Source: Gammaproteobacteria bacterium
Lineage (GTDB): Bacteria; Pseudomonadota; Gammaproteobacteria; Pseudomonadales; Halieaceae
DNA length: 10,848 nucleotides
NCBI GenBank assembly: GCA_018222695.1
Contig: JAAEZV010000037.1
Span: 1-10,848 of the forward strand
Reading direction: 5' to 3'
The notes beneath the pieces are model-generated. The model saw only the letters and a list, made by a program, of their open reading frames with translations, was not told where the DNA came from and searched no databases. Positions 1 to 7,383 of the stretch are shown in pieces (position 1 is the stretch's first letter; each line of letters starts with the position of its first letter). The position numbers and the translations under genes were made by a program.

Positions 1-47
1 TGCTTGCTCTACAGTAGCGCGCCGACTTGCCGTGATGGTGAACTTCA

Positions 48-1352
48 ATGTTGAACGTTAGCAACGGAGCCGTGTCCCCTTCGGGTTCACGCTGGTTGGT
101 ATTCATGACCGTCCTAGCGGTTTATATCTGCATGATCGATCGGATTGCGATCTCCATTGCCATTATTCCGATGGCGGAAGACAACGGTTGGTCACCGACG
201 GTGCAGGGCGCGGTCATGTCCGCTTTCTTTCTCGGCTATGTGACCCTGCAGATCCCCGCCGGGTACTTGTCTGACCGCTTTGGTGGCAAATGGGTGTTGG
301 GGCTGGGGGTGTTGTTCTGGTCCTTGTTTACGTTGCTGACGCCGGCTTCTGCCGCACTCGGTATCACGGTGCTATTGGCGTGCCGTTTTCTGATGGGCGT
401 TGCTGAAGCGGTTACGTGGCCGTCGATTTACTCGCTCTACTCTCGCTGGGTGCACCCGGACCGGCGCGCTTCTGCGGTAGGGCTTATGAACTCCGGCATC
501 TCAGGTGGTGCCGTTATCGCATTGATCTGTACACCTTGGTTAATCAGTGTCTGGTCCTGGCAGGGTGCCTTCTATCTGTATGGTGTGCTCGGCATTCTCT
601 GGTTTGCGGTGTGGGCGCCGCTGGCGCGATCACGACCGGCTGACAAAACCGATTGGGACACGGCTGACGCCGTCCTGGCCGCTGCCGAAGCGGGGTCAGG
701 TGCAGATCAAAATGATGTGTCGGCGCAGCCGGTTTATCCCAGACTGACGGTGCGCGGCATGTTGCGTTCCAGAGCGGTGTGGGCCGTCGCCGTCGCTCAT
801 GTCTGCATCAATTGGTCTTTATATCTGGTGCTGTCGTGGTTCCCCACTTTCGTCAACCGTGAGCTGGGCGCTGATCTGCAGCTGGCCGGCTTTTTGGCCC
901 TGGCGCCCACCATCGTGTCTTTGGTTATGGCGCCACTGGCGGGGCGATTATTCGATCGGTTGGTTGCCAAGGGGCACGACCGACTCAAAGTTCGGCGCGT
1001 CATGCAAAGCCTCGCGTTTGTGGGGATTACAGCGGCCATGATGGCCATCACCTTGACTGACTCGCTCATCCTCAGTGTCACCGTGATTACGCTCAGCAAT
1101 GCGCTGACGGCATTCTCTATTGGCGGGTTCGCCACCAATCATCTGGACATTGCGCCCAATCAGTCTGGTCTGTTGATGGGTGTCACCAATACGCTGGCAG
1201 CCGTCTCATCGAGTGCCTCGGTATTTGTCTCGGGTTGGATTCAGGATCTGTCCGGTGGGTGGGACGCCGTGTTCTTGACCGCCGCCGGTGTATCGGTCTT
1301 TGGCGCCGTTATCTATGGGAGCCTGTCAGGCGTAGAGCGCGAGTTCGACTGA
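48..1352 (+). CDS. MFS transporter, anion:cation symporter (ACS/SLC17-like) type
   Basis: This 434-residue inner-membrane carrier most likely moves an organic anion with a cation. It has about twelve hydrophobic segments split by a polar central loop (residues ~193-235). The MFS motif A is clear between TM2 and TM3 (GYLSDRFGGK, residues 72-81). A TM1 Asp-Arg pair (D31-R32) and the TM4 motif RFLMGVAEAVTWPS (113-126) are typical of the ACS branch, whose members carry hexuronates, glucarate, phthalate, tartrate and similar acids. The length is normal for the family. The ATG at 48 is the first start after an in-frame TGA at 39-41, with a weak GGTG at 37-40. It stands alone: the next well-supported gene begins 513 bases downstream. 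The family is secure but the substrate cannot be read from the sequence. Confidence 0.9.
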   Translation: MLNVSNGAVSPSGSRWLVFMTVLAVYICMIDRIAISIAIIPMAEDNGWSPTVQGAVMSAFFLGYVTLQIPAGYLSDRFGGKWVLGLGVLFWSLFTLLTPASAALGITVLLACRFLMGVAEAVTWPSIYSLYSRWVHPDRRASAVGLMNSGISGGAVIALICTPWLISVWSWQGAFYLYGVLGILWFAVWAPLARSRPADKTDWDTADAVLAAAEAGSGADQNDVSAQPVYPRLTVRGMLRSRAVWAVAVAHVCINWSLYLVLSWFPTFVNRELGADLQLAGFLALAPTIVSLVMAPLAGRLFDRLVAKGHDRLKVRRVMQSLAFVGITAAMMAITLTDSLILSVTVITLSNALTAFSIGGFATNHLDIAPNQSGLLMGVTNTLAAVSSSASVFVSGWIQDLSGGWDAVFLTAAGVSVFGAVIYGSLSGVEREFD

Positions 1353-1865
1353 GGCAACGCGGCGCCAGATGTCCGATTTACGGGCCACAGTATGCGGCCA
1401 CGCGCTCTCTATGTATAACCATAAAGAATGATTATAAGTATTTACATCACTTTAATGAAGAAAACGAGCATTTGAAGGCCTTTTAGGGCCGCGATGTTGT
1501 TCAAAATCGCTAAGATTGCACCTCGAAAACAGGGCGAAAGCGCCTTTTATCAGGAGCAGTCAAGATGATTCGGACCATTGAGCAACTAATTAATAAATTT
1601 TATCTATTCTTTTTTCCAATTTGTGTCTCCTCAGTAATGATTTATTCTATTGAGCGGCTCGCCTGATCTATGAGCACGGCTCGTGTGCCGCAGTCGGGTG
1701 GAGTTGAGATCGGCAATTTGTCTCGGCCGTGGGTGTGCCGGCCGCTGTTTGCAGTGTTAGGTTGCGCGGTCATGCAAACTGTTTTCAGCCTGGGAGATGT
1801 GGGTCGGCCGGTGTCCAGAACCGGGTCGGCGCGGTACAGTAGCGCTTTCAGCTGGGGCCACACTC
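1353..1865. other. 513-base intergenic region with AT-rich stretches
   Basis: This is the largest gap in the window, between the MFS gene and the nupC-like gene. The parts around 1415-1465 and 1575-1655 are visibly richer in A+T than the flanking genes. It contains a candidate mini-ORF at 1565-1666, listed separately. Two weak hairpins are visible: GGCC-TTTTAG-GGCC (1477-1490), and GGCG-AAAG-CGCC followed by TTTT (1533-1548). The second could be a short terminator or a 5'-leader hairpin of the mini-ORF. I could not place a convincing sigma-70 promoter for the downstream operon, although one must lie here or just inside it. The part from 1667 to 1865 is GC-rich and shows nothing I recognise. 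Confidence 0.5.
1565..1666 (+). CDS. Candidate 33-residue hydrophobic small protein or leader peptide
   Basis: This is a short open frame from ATG 1565 to TGA 1664-1666. A good Shine-Dalgarno (AGGAG, 1552-1556) lies 8 bases before the ATG. The peptide begins MIRTIEQLINK, then has a hydrophobic core (FYLFFFPICVSSVMIYS) and ends IERLA, which would fit a single membrane-spanning or membrane-associated peptide. Base composition is AT-rich, unlike all neighbouring genes. A small hairpin with a T run (1533-1548) lies just upstream. I do not recognise a family. The frame is short enough to be open by chance, so the ribosome-binding site and hydrophobic core are the only support. It could be a real small membrane protein, a leader peptide for the downstream operon, or noise. 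Confidence 0.25.
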   Translation: MIRTIEQLINKFYLFFFPICVSSVMIYSIERLA

Positions 1866-3089
1866 ATGATCAGCCTGTTGGGCGTCATTCTCCTCCTGTC
1901 CGTCGCGGTAGGGCTGTCCTCTAATCGATCCGCTATTCGCCTGAGAACGGTCTCTCTGGCATTCGCACTGCAAGTCACCATCGGCTTTGTCGCCTTGTTT
2001 ACAGACTGGGGTATTGCCGCGCTCGGCGCCGCATCCGAGTACGTATCTGTACTGTTGTCTTACAGCCGAGCTGGCATGGAATTTATGTTCGGTGGGCTGG
2101 TGGGGCCGAGCGACTCGCTGGGCTTTATTTTCGCGTTCAGCGTGCTGCCCGTCGTGATTTTCTTTAGCTCCCTGATCGCCGTGCTGTACCACGCACGCAT
2201 CATGCAGTGGCTGATTCGCATCATGGGTGGTGGGCTGCGCGCCATGCTTCACACCAGTCACACTGAATCCCTCTCCGCCGCCGCTAACATATTTGTGGGT
2301 CAGGCGGAGGCGCCGTTGGTCGCTCGACCCTACATTCCGGGCATGACGCGCTCGGAGCTCTTTGCGGTGATGGTCGGCGGCATGGCTTCCATTGCCGGCT
2401 CAGTCATGGCCGGGTACGTGGCGCTGGGTGTGCCATTGGAGTACCTGCTTGCCGCGAGTTTTATGGCGGCACCGGGTGGCCTCTTAATGGCCAAACTCAT
2501 GGAACCGGAGACCGATAGGCCTGCCGAGCCCGAGCAGGGAGAGCAGCTGGCCACCGAGAAATACATCAACTTCATCGATGCTGCGGCAACCGGTGCCATG
2601 AATGGATTACAGATGGTTGGTGCAATTGGGGCGATGCTGTTGGCGTTCATTGCACTCATTGCCATGGTGAACGGCATGCTCGAGGCGGGCGGCGCCTGGG
2701 TCGGTATCGAGCAACTGACACTGGAGCGGGTGTTGGGTGGGCTCTTGCAACCGTTAGCCTGGGCGCTGGGTATTCCATGGGATGAGGCGCAGCTTGCGGG
2801 GAGCTTGATCGGGCAGAAATTCATCCTCAACGAATTTGTTGCCTACGTCAGCTACAGCGAGGTGGCGGGCCAGTTGTCGCCGCACGCTCAGGCGATCGTC
2901 ATTTTTGCGCTCTGCGGCTTCGCCAATTTGTCCTCGATCGCGATCTTGTTGGGCGGGCTGGGTGCGGTGGCACCCGGGCGCCGCGACGATATTTCCCGGT
3001 ATGGTTTTCGAGCGCTGATTGCTGCCAGCCTGTCCAACTTGATGAGTGCTGCACTGGCAGGGTTTTTCCTGACATTGGGCGCGGCCTGA
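1866..3089 (+). CDS. nupC: Concentrative nucleoside transporter (CNT/NupC family)
   Basis: This 407-residue inner-membrane protein imports nucleosides by coupling to Na+ or H+. It begins MISLLGVILLLSVAVGLSSNR, the usual CNT N-terminus, so I chose ATG 1866 over an upstream GTG at 1797 that adds 23 non-family residues. CNT signatures are present: GQAEAP (145-150) followed by RPYIPGMTRSELF, GQKFILNEFVAY (316-327, with E323) and GFANLSSIAI (351-360, with N354 and S357). By alignment from memory with Vibrio cholerae CNT, the Na+-site residues correspond to N141, V144, S175 and I176, which suggests sodium coupling. One oddity is Ala147, where many members have Thr (GQTEAP). The Shine-Dalgarno is weak. 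It is the first gene of the operon that continues with the dioxygenase 10 bases later and then modABC. The family is secure; nucleoside preference is not determined. Confidence 0.94.
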   Translation: MISLLGVILLLSVAVGLSSNRSAIRLRTVSLAFALQVTIGFVALFTDWGIAALGAASEYVSVLLSYSRAGMEFMFGGLVGPSDSLGFIFAFSVLPVVIFFSSLIAVLYHARIMQWLIRIMGGGLRAMLHTSHTESLSAAANIFVGQAEAPLVARPYIPGMTRSELFAVMVGGMASIAGSVMAGYVALGVPLEYLLAASFMAAPGGLLMAKLMEPETDRPAEPEQGEQLATEKYINFIDAAATGAMNGLQMVGAIGAMLLAFIALIAMVNGMLEAGGAWVGIEQLTLERVLGGLLQPLAWALGIPWDEAQLAGSLIGQKFILNEFVAYVSYSEVAGQLSPHAQAIVIFALCGFANLSSIAILLGGLGAVAPGRRDDISRYGFRALIAASLSNLMSAALAGFFLTLGAA

Positions 3090-3099
3090 GCGAGTAGCG

Positions 3100-3945
3100 A
3101 TGTCGGCGCCGGTGGCACTTCCTCAAATCTCCTACACCGCTCCCGGGTTCGATGCGGCGTTTATGGCGTCGCTGCACGAGTATGGTTTTGCGGCTGTCGT
3201 AGACCACCCGCTCGACGGAGACCGTGTCACCAGAATCTATGGTGAGTGGTTGGCCTTCTTTTCCAGCGGCGAAGCGGCGGGTTTCAGAATGGACCCCGTG
3301 AAACAGGATGGTTACTTCTCGCTTCGGGAGGCGGAACACGCCAAGGGCTTTGTCGAGCGCGACTTCAAAGAATATTTTCAGTTCTATCCTTGGGGTCGCT
3401 GCCCTGAGTCGCTGCAAGTGGATCTGGCGAGCCACTTTGATGCGGCCGTTGAGTTGGGAGCAGAGTTGCTCAGCTGCATTGCCAGAAGTTTGCCCGAGGC
3501 CGTCACCACCGAGCTGACGGAGCCGCTGCGAGACATGATTCAGGGTAGTGAACAGTCGATGTTGCGGGTACTGCATTATCCCCCCGTGCCTGTTGGGCGA
3601 CCCGTGTTGCGGGCGGCCCCGCATGAGGACATCAACTTGCTCACATTGTTGCCCGCCGCGGACGGCCCGGGGCTCGAGCTGCAGCTGCGCAGTGGCGAGT
3701 GGGTTTCCGTGCCGCATTCCCCGGGTCAACTGATCGTCAACATCGGCGACATGTTGCAGGAGGCGACGGGCGGCTACCTGCCTTCCACCTCGCACCGTGT
3801 GGCCACACCCGACGCAGAACAACCCGCTGTCAGTCGCATGTCTCTGCCGCTGTTCCTGCACCCGCGACCCGATGTCGTACTCTCGCCACGCTATACCGCC
3901 AGACAGTACCTGATGCAGCGGCTCGACGAATTGGGTGTCGCCTGA
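3100..3945 (+). CDS. 2-oxoglutarate/Fe(II) dioxygenase, isopenicillin N synthase-like family
   Basis: This 281-residue soluble enzyme is expected to couple 2-oxoglutarate decarboxylation and O2 use to oxidation of an organic substrate. The iron facial triad is visible: H175-x-D177 (APHEDINLLTLLP) and H232 (STSHRVATP). R246-x-S248 (SRMSLPLF) is the usual 2-oxoglutarate-binding pair. The N-terminal half (residues ~8-150) carries the DIOX_N-type helical region, including HEYGFAAVVDHPL, as in plant and fungal IPNS-like oxygenases. All key residues are intact, so it should be active. It starts 10 bases after the nucleoside transporter, and its 3' end overlaps the modA frame by 11 bases. The substrate is unknown. 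The neighbour suggests a nucleoside or nucleobase; fungal thymine-7-hydroxylase and deoxyuridine/thymidine hydroxylases are IPNS-like precedents, but this is inference. Confidence 0.9.
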   Translation: MSAPVALPQISYTAPGFDAAFMASLHEYGFAAVVDHPLDGDRVTRIYGEWLAFFSSGEAAGFRMDPVKQDGYFSLREAEHAKGFVERDFKEYFQFYPWGRCPESLQVDLASHFDAAVELGAELLSCIARSLPEAVTTELTEPLRDMIQGSEQSMLRVLHYPPVPVGRPVLRAAPHEDINLLTLLPAADGPGLELQLRSGEWVSVPHSPGQLIVNIGDMLQEATGGYLPSTSHRVATPDAEQPAVSRMSLPLFLHPRPDVVLSPRYTARQYLMQRLDELGVA

Positions 3946-4762
3946 CGTGACCGCCGCCGGGTTGCTATACGCGGTGCGGTGTTCATCTGTTCCGGCGCTG
4001 CTTCACCTCTTCGTTCTGGCCAGCCTTTTGTGGAGTGGCGGCAGTGCGCTCGCGGCTGAGGCGCGCATCGCGGTCGCGGCCAATTTTCGCGATACCGCCG
4101 AGGCCATCGCGGCACGCCTGGAGGCCGAATCACCACATCGTTACCAGGTGATTGCGGGTTCCACTGGCAAGCTGGCGAGCCAAATACTCAACGGTGCGCC
4201 ATTTGATGTGTTTATGGCGGCCGACCGCCGCAGGCCGCAGCAGTTGGTGGAGCGGGGATTGGCATCGGCGGAATTTCAGCAGACCTACGCCGTGGGCGTG
4301 CTCGGCCTGTGGTGGCCCGGTGGTTCTGGCGCTCCGGCACTGGATGCCCTTGCCACCCTCGACCCGCGATCGGTTTGCATGGCCAATCCGGCGTTTGCAC
4401 CTTACGGGGAGGCCGCATGGGCGATGCTTCAGAACGCCGGCCTCGAGGCCAGCTGGCTTGAGGGCGTGGTGCGTGTCGACAACGTGAATCTGGTTGCCGG
4501 TTTGATTGCACAAGGCCATGCGAGAGCGGGCTTTGTCGCGAGGTCTTCGCTGATCGCAGGCAAGCGGCAGGGCACGGTGGTGGCAGTTGATGACGAGGTG
4601 CTCTGGTTTGCAGAGCAGGCGCCCATCGATCAGGCGATGGTGCTGCTGGCCCGCGCAGAGCGGAATGTTGCTGCCCGGCATTGGGTACAGCAGATGCAGA
4701 CCGAACCGATTCGCGAGCTCATTCGCGTTGACGGCTATCGCTTGCCGGGTGCACAAAACTGA
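3935..4762 (+). CDS. modA: Molybdate ABC transporter, periplasmic binding protein
   Basis: This periplasmic receptor binds molybdate (possibly also tungstate) and delivers it to ModBC. It has 275 residues with a Sec signal peptide: a hydrophobic core around residues 18-35 and likely cleavage after SALA (40/41). ModA hallmarks follow: AANF (48-51), GSTGKL (75-80), NGAPFDVFMAAD (86-97), NPAFAPYGEA (151-160) and a C-terminal GYRLP. The AANF/GSTGK pattern is the version common in many proteobacteria rather than the E. coli form. The start is uncertain. GTG 3935 overlaps the dioxygenase by 11 bases, and GTG 3947, just after the dioxygenase stop, would only shorten the n-region. Neither has a strong Shine-Dalgarno, which fits translational coupling. 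Its stop shares one base with the modB start. Confidence 0.92.
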   Translation: MSPDVTAAGLLYAVRCSSVPALLHLFVLASLLWSGGSALAAEARIAVAANFRDTAEAIAARLEAESPHRYQVIAGSTGKLASQILNGAPFDVFMAADRRRPQQLVERGLASAEFQQTYAVGVLGLWWPGGSGAPALDALATLDPRSVCMANPAFAPYGEAAWAMLQNAGLEASWLEGVVRVDNVNLVAGLIAQGHARAGFVARSSLIAGKRQGTVVAVDDEVLWFAEQAPIDQAMVLLARAERNVAARHWVQQMQTEPIRELIRVDGYRLPGAQN

Positions 4763-5439
4763 TGTCGGGCGATCTACAGGCAGTCTGGTTAACAGCCCTC
4801 CTTGCGGCCACGACCACGCTGTTACTGGTGCCGCTTGCCTCGCCGTTGGCGTGGTGGCTGGCGCGATCTACCTCGCCGTCTCGCTCGGTAATAGAGGCCG
4901 TGGTGGCCATGCCGTTGGTGCTACCGCCCACGGTGCTCGGTTTTTACCTGCTGATCATGCTGAATCCCGAGTCGGCCGTCGGGAGTTTGTGGGTCGAGCT
5001 GACCGGTGATTCCCTGACATTCTCTTTCTCGGGATTGGTGATCGCGTCGATCATTTATTCCCTGCCATTTATGGTGCAACCGTTGCAGGCAGCGTTTCGG
5101 GCAGTGCCGGAGTCTGTGCTCGAAGCGGCGGCGACGCTGGGTGCGCCGCCACGAGACCGGTGGCTGAACGTGGTGTTGCCCATGGCAAAGCGGGGCTATC
5201 TCACCGGGTGTGTGCTGACCTTTGCTCATACAGTGGGTGAATTCGGTGTCGTACTGATGATGGGAGGTAATATCCCCGGTGAGACCCGCGTGTTGTCGAT
5301 CGCGATCTACGAGCACGTCGAGACTCTGAATTATGACGCCGCCCACGTGCTGGCGCTCGGTCTGCTGGGCTTCTCGTTTCTGTCTTTGTGGCTGGTTTAC
5401 CGCTTCGCGGGTCATCGCTTCGAGGTGGTCCGCGGATGA
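4762..5439 (+). CDS. modB: Molybdate ABC transporter, permease subunit
   Basis: This 225-residue inner-membrane subunit forms the molybdate channel as a homodimer. It has about five to six membrane segments. PLVLPPTVLGFYLL (51-64) is a signature of ModB-type permeases. The cytoplasmic EAA coupling loop that contacts the ATPase is clear (EAAATLGAPPRDRWLNVVLP, 121-140). It is followed by the conserved GEFGVVLMMGGNIPGETRVLS (159-179). Length and order are standard. The ATG at 4762 overlaps the modA stop by one base (TGATG), and its own stop overlaps the modC start as ATGA. This implies coupled translation and fixed stoichiometry. I see nothing unusual, and the identification is secure. Confidence 0.95.
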   Translation: MSGDLQAVWLTALLAATTTLLLVPLASPLAWWLARSTSPSRSVIEAVVAMPLVLPPTVLGFYLLIMLNPESAVGSLWVELTGDSLTFSFSGLVIASIIYSLPFMVQPLQAAFRAVPESVLEAAATLGAPPRDRWLNVVLPMAKRGYLTGCVLTFAHTVGEFGVVLMMGGNIPGETRVLSIAIYEHVETLNYDAAHVLALGLLGFSFLSLWLVYRFAGHRFEVVRG

Positions 5440-6323
5440 GCCATCGATTAATAATCAAAGGGTGTCTGAGGCGTGCCCGCTTTACGCTGGATCTTGACTT
5501 GGATGTGGATCTAAGCAGGCCTTTGGGCATTCTGGGGGCGACAGGTGCCGGCAAGACAACGCTGTTGCGAGTGATCGCGGGACTGGAGCGGGATTTTTCG
5601 GGGCGTGTCGAGTTTTGCGGGGAGGTCTGGCACGACGGCGACCATTTTGATCGGGTGCCGACCCATCAACGCGGTCTGGGTGTGGTTTTTCAGGACGGTC
5701 GATTGCTGCCCGGGCGCACGGTTGAGAGCAATCTTGCCTTTGCCCAGCAGCGCGCACGCAAGGCAAATGCCGCGGTCAGCTATGAAGCCCTGACAGAAGC
5801 GCTCGATTTAAATCATCTGCTGAGCGAGCCTGCCGAAGTGCTCTCCGGCGGTGAGCGACAGCGCGCAGCACTTGCCCGCGCCCTGCTAGCGAGACCACGA
5901 TTGCTCCTGCTGGATGAACCCCTCGCGGCAAATGATGCAGATCACCGACAGCAACTGATCGGGCATCTCGCTGAATGGCTGCCTGCAGAGGGTATCCCGC
6001 TGGTCTATGTGTCACACGCCGCCCATGAGCTGGCACAACTGACCCGACAACTCATTGTGCTCGAGCGTGGCACCGTCACGGCGCAGGGGGAGACACACGT
6101 CCTGTTGGAAGCGCAAAGCGAAGCCATCGATAGCGTAGCTCGGCCGGTCGCGGCAGTGGTGATGTCGACCGACGCGGAACACAGTACGGCCACACTTCAG
6201 TTTGATGACGATGCAGCGGGAGCAGTGCTTCCCGGGGAGCGAGTGTTGCTCCAGCGCGAGCTGACAGAGGATTCAGGACTCGGCGCGGCGCTGCAACCAC
6301 AGTCCGATGAGAATGAGGGCTAG
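5436..6323 (+). CDS. modC: Molybdate ABC transporter, ATP-binding subunit (short C-terminus)
   Basis: This ATPase powers molybdate import. ATG 5436 overlaps the modB stop in an ATGA and matches the family start; an earlier in-frame start at 5388 lies inside modB and is rejected. It has 295 residues with a Walker A (GATGAGKT, 34-41), Q-loop Q86 (VFQ), signature LSGGERQR (136-143), Walker B LLLLDE (156-161) and H-loop H194. The D-loop reads AAND rather than the commoner AALD. Typical ModC proteins are about 350 residues, with a C-terminal TOBE/MOP region. Here only about 60 residues follow the ATPase core, and they match the family poorly, so the terminal MOP half seems missing. The last 51 bases are antisense to the end of the EamA transporter gene, suggesting that modC was truncated at this junction. 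ATPase function should be intact, but molybdate sensing may be altered. Confidence 0.92.
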   Translation: MSHRLIIKGCLRRARFTLDLDLDVDLSRPLGILGATGAGKTTLLRVIAGLERDFSGRVEFCGEVWHDGDHFDRVPTHQRGLGVVFQDGRLLPGRTVESNLAFAQQRARKANAAVSYEALTEALDLNHLLSEPAEVLSGGERQRAALARALLARPRLLLLDEPLAANDADHRQQLIGHLAEWLPAEGIPLVYVSHAAHELAQLTRQLIVLERGTVTAQGETHVLLEAQSEAIDSVARPVAAVVMSTDAEHSTATLQFDDDAAGAVLPGERVLLQRELTEDSGLGAALQPQSDENEG

Positions 6324-7309
6324 ACCGAACAAGGTATAGGCCTGCACTGGCTCCCCCGCGATCACCCAGATCAGCAGCAGCGAGAGCGGTGGCGATAAAA
6401 AGATCAGGCTGGAAATGCGCAAGGTGGAGGTGGTCGCTTTCATCGCGCCCATCCACAAAACGAAAGCGATGCCCATCTCAAAGAGCCCCACATAGAGTCC
6501 GCCGGCCCAGCCTTGCCAGACGGTGGGAAAGGGCGTGTCGCTCAACCAGAGCAGGGCGAGTAGCAGCGGCAGCGCACCGGAGAAATTGAGAAACAGGTTC
6601 ACCTCCGGGTCCAAAGACAGCCGCGTATTGATGACCCAGTAAAGACTCCATAGCAGGGTGCTGAGGAGGGCAAGCCCTACACCCAGCGGTTGGGCGAAAT
6701 CCAGAGATAAGGGCGCACCTCGGGTGGCGATCACCACAATACCGCCGTAACTGATACACGCCGCAAGCAGCGCCCCCGAGCTCAAACGTTGACGTAACAG
6801 TGGCGCTGCCAGAAGTGCCAGGGTGATCCCCCAGGAGTAGTTGATCGCCATGGCTTCCTGCGCCGGTAGGTGGCGATCACCACAATACCGCCGTAACTCA
6901 TACAAGCGGCAAGCAGCGCCCCCGAGCTCAAACGCTGACGTAACAGCGGCGCTGCCAGAAGTGCTAGGGTGATCCCCCAGGAGTAGTTGATCGCCATGGC
7001 TTCCTGCGCCGGTAGCCGGGCATATGCAGCAAACAGCACCAGGTAATAGAGTCCAGGGTTCAGCCAGCCAACCAGCAAGCTGGTGGCGCGGGCTTTGGGC
7101 GATGTCGCCCGCATAGCGCGCCAGCGCTCGGTCGAGCTCAATCGAATAGCAAAAAAGCACCAGCTGACGGCTGTCGCCAGGGTCACGAGCTGCAGGGGGG
7201 TGAGATATTGGAGGCTCAGGCTAAAGGCAGTGGCTACCGTGCTCCATAACATCACGGCTCCCAAACCCATTTTGACGGCGCGGCGGTCGGTGTCTTGCAT
7301 GAGTGACAT
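6273..7309 (-). pseudogene. EamA/DMT-family transporter, frame broken by a 146-base tandem duplication
   Basis: The gene encodes a ten-helix drug/metabolite transporter, but not in one frame. From ATG 7309 (MSLMQDTDRRAV), about 147 family-like residues run to GGIVVIAT. The frame then meets a second copy of the preceding 146 bases and ends aberrantly at 6782, giving 175 residues. The correct frame resumes from the second copy and runs through RGAPLSLDFAQPLG and WVINTRLSLDPEVN to GLWLQRRAES, stopping at 6273. An internal ATG at 6851 could start a 192-residue C-terminal piece. Removing one repeat unit gives a continuous 296-residue protein, which is the normal EamA length. Both halves look well conserved, so the break is very recent or an assembly artefact. 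A TTG at 7318 is an alternative start. The substrate is unknown; family members export metabolites or amino acids. Confidence 0.85.
6724..7015. repeat. Imperfect tandem duplication, two 146-base units
   Basis: Unit 1 is 6724-6869 and unit 2 is 6870-7015, directly adjacent; the G before each unit also matches. They differ at six positions, about 96% identity. Read in the transporter frame (minus strand), all six differences are third-codon positions: CTG/CTA, CCA/CCG, CAA/CAG, GCG/GCC, GCG/GCT and ATC/ATG. Five are silent and one is Ile/Met. Each unit encodes the stretch from LPAQEAMAINYSWG to SYGGIVVIA. The unit length is 48 codons plus 2 bases, so the duplication shifts the frame. There are no transposon ends or target-site duplications at the junction. 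Confidence 0.98.
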
Positions 7310-7383
7310 TCCGGTCAAGTGCGTCGGTTAGCCTTAGCGATTCAAGGCGCAACGTGACAAGATACGCGCTCCCCCGACCACAC

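Noticed and set aside
1477..1490. Transcription terminator after the MFS gene
   Set aside because: The stem is only 4 bp and no T run follows, so it is too weak to call.
1670..1924. 84-codon plus frame starting 3 bases after the mini-ORF
   Set aside because: No good ribosome site, arginine- and serine-rich sequence without structure, and it overlaps the start of the nucleoside transporter.
2899..3861. Long minus-strand open frame of 320 codons opposite the dioxygenase gene
   Set aside because: Its product is rich in Arg, Gln and His without family motifs, and the plus strand has an obvious enzyme with complete catalytic residues. It is a high-GC antisense shadow.
4130..4756. Minus-strand open frame of 208 codons opposite modA
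   Set aside because: No recognisable motifs; it mirrors the well-supported modA frame.
6724..7015. Insertion sequence or CRISPR-like repeat
   Set aside because: Only two adjacent units, entirely coding sequence of the host gene, without terminal inverted repeats, spacers or a transposase.
6852..7160. N-terminal part of a 295-codon minus frame covering the second half of the EamA gene
   Set aside because: These residues are the out-of-frame reading of the true N-terminal half and carry no family signature; only the part after the duplication junction is real transporter.
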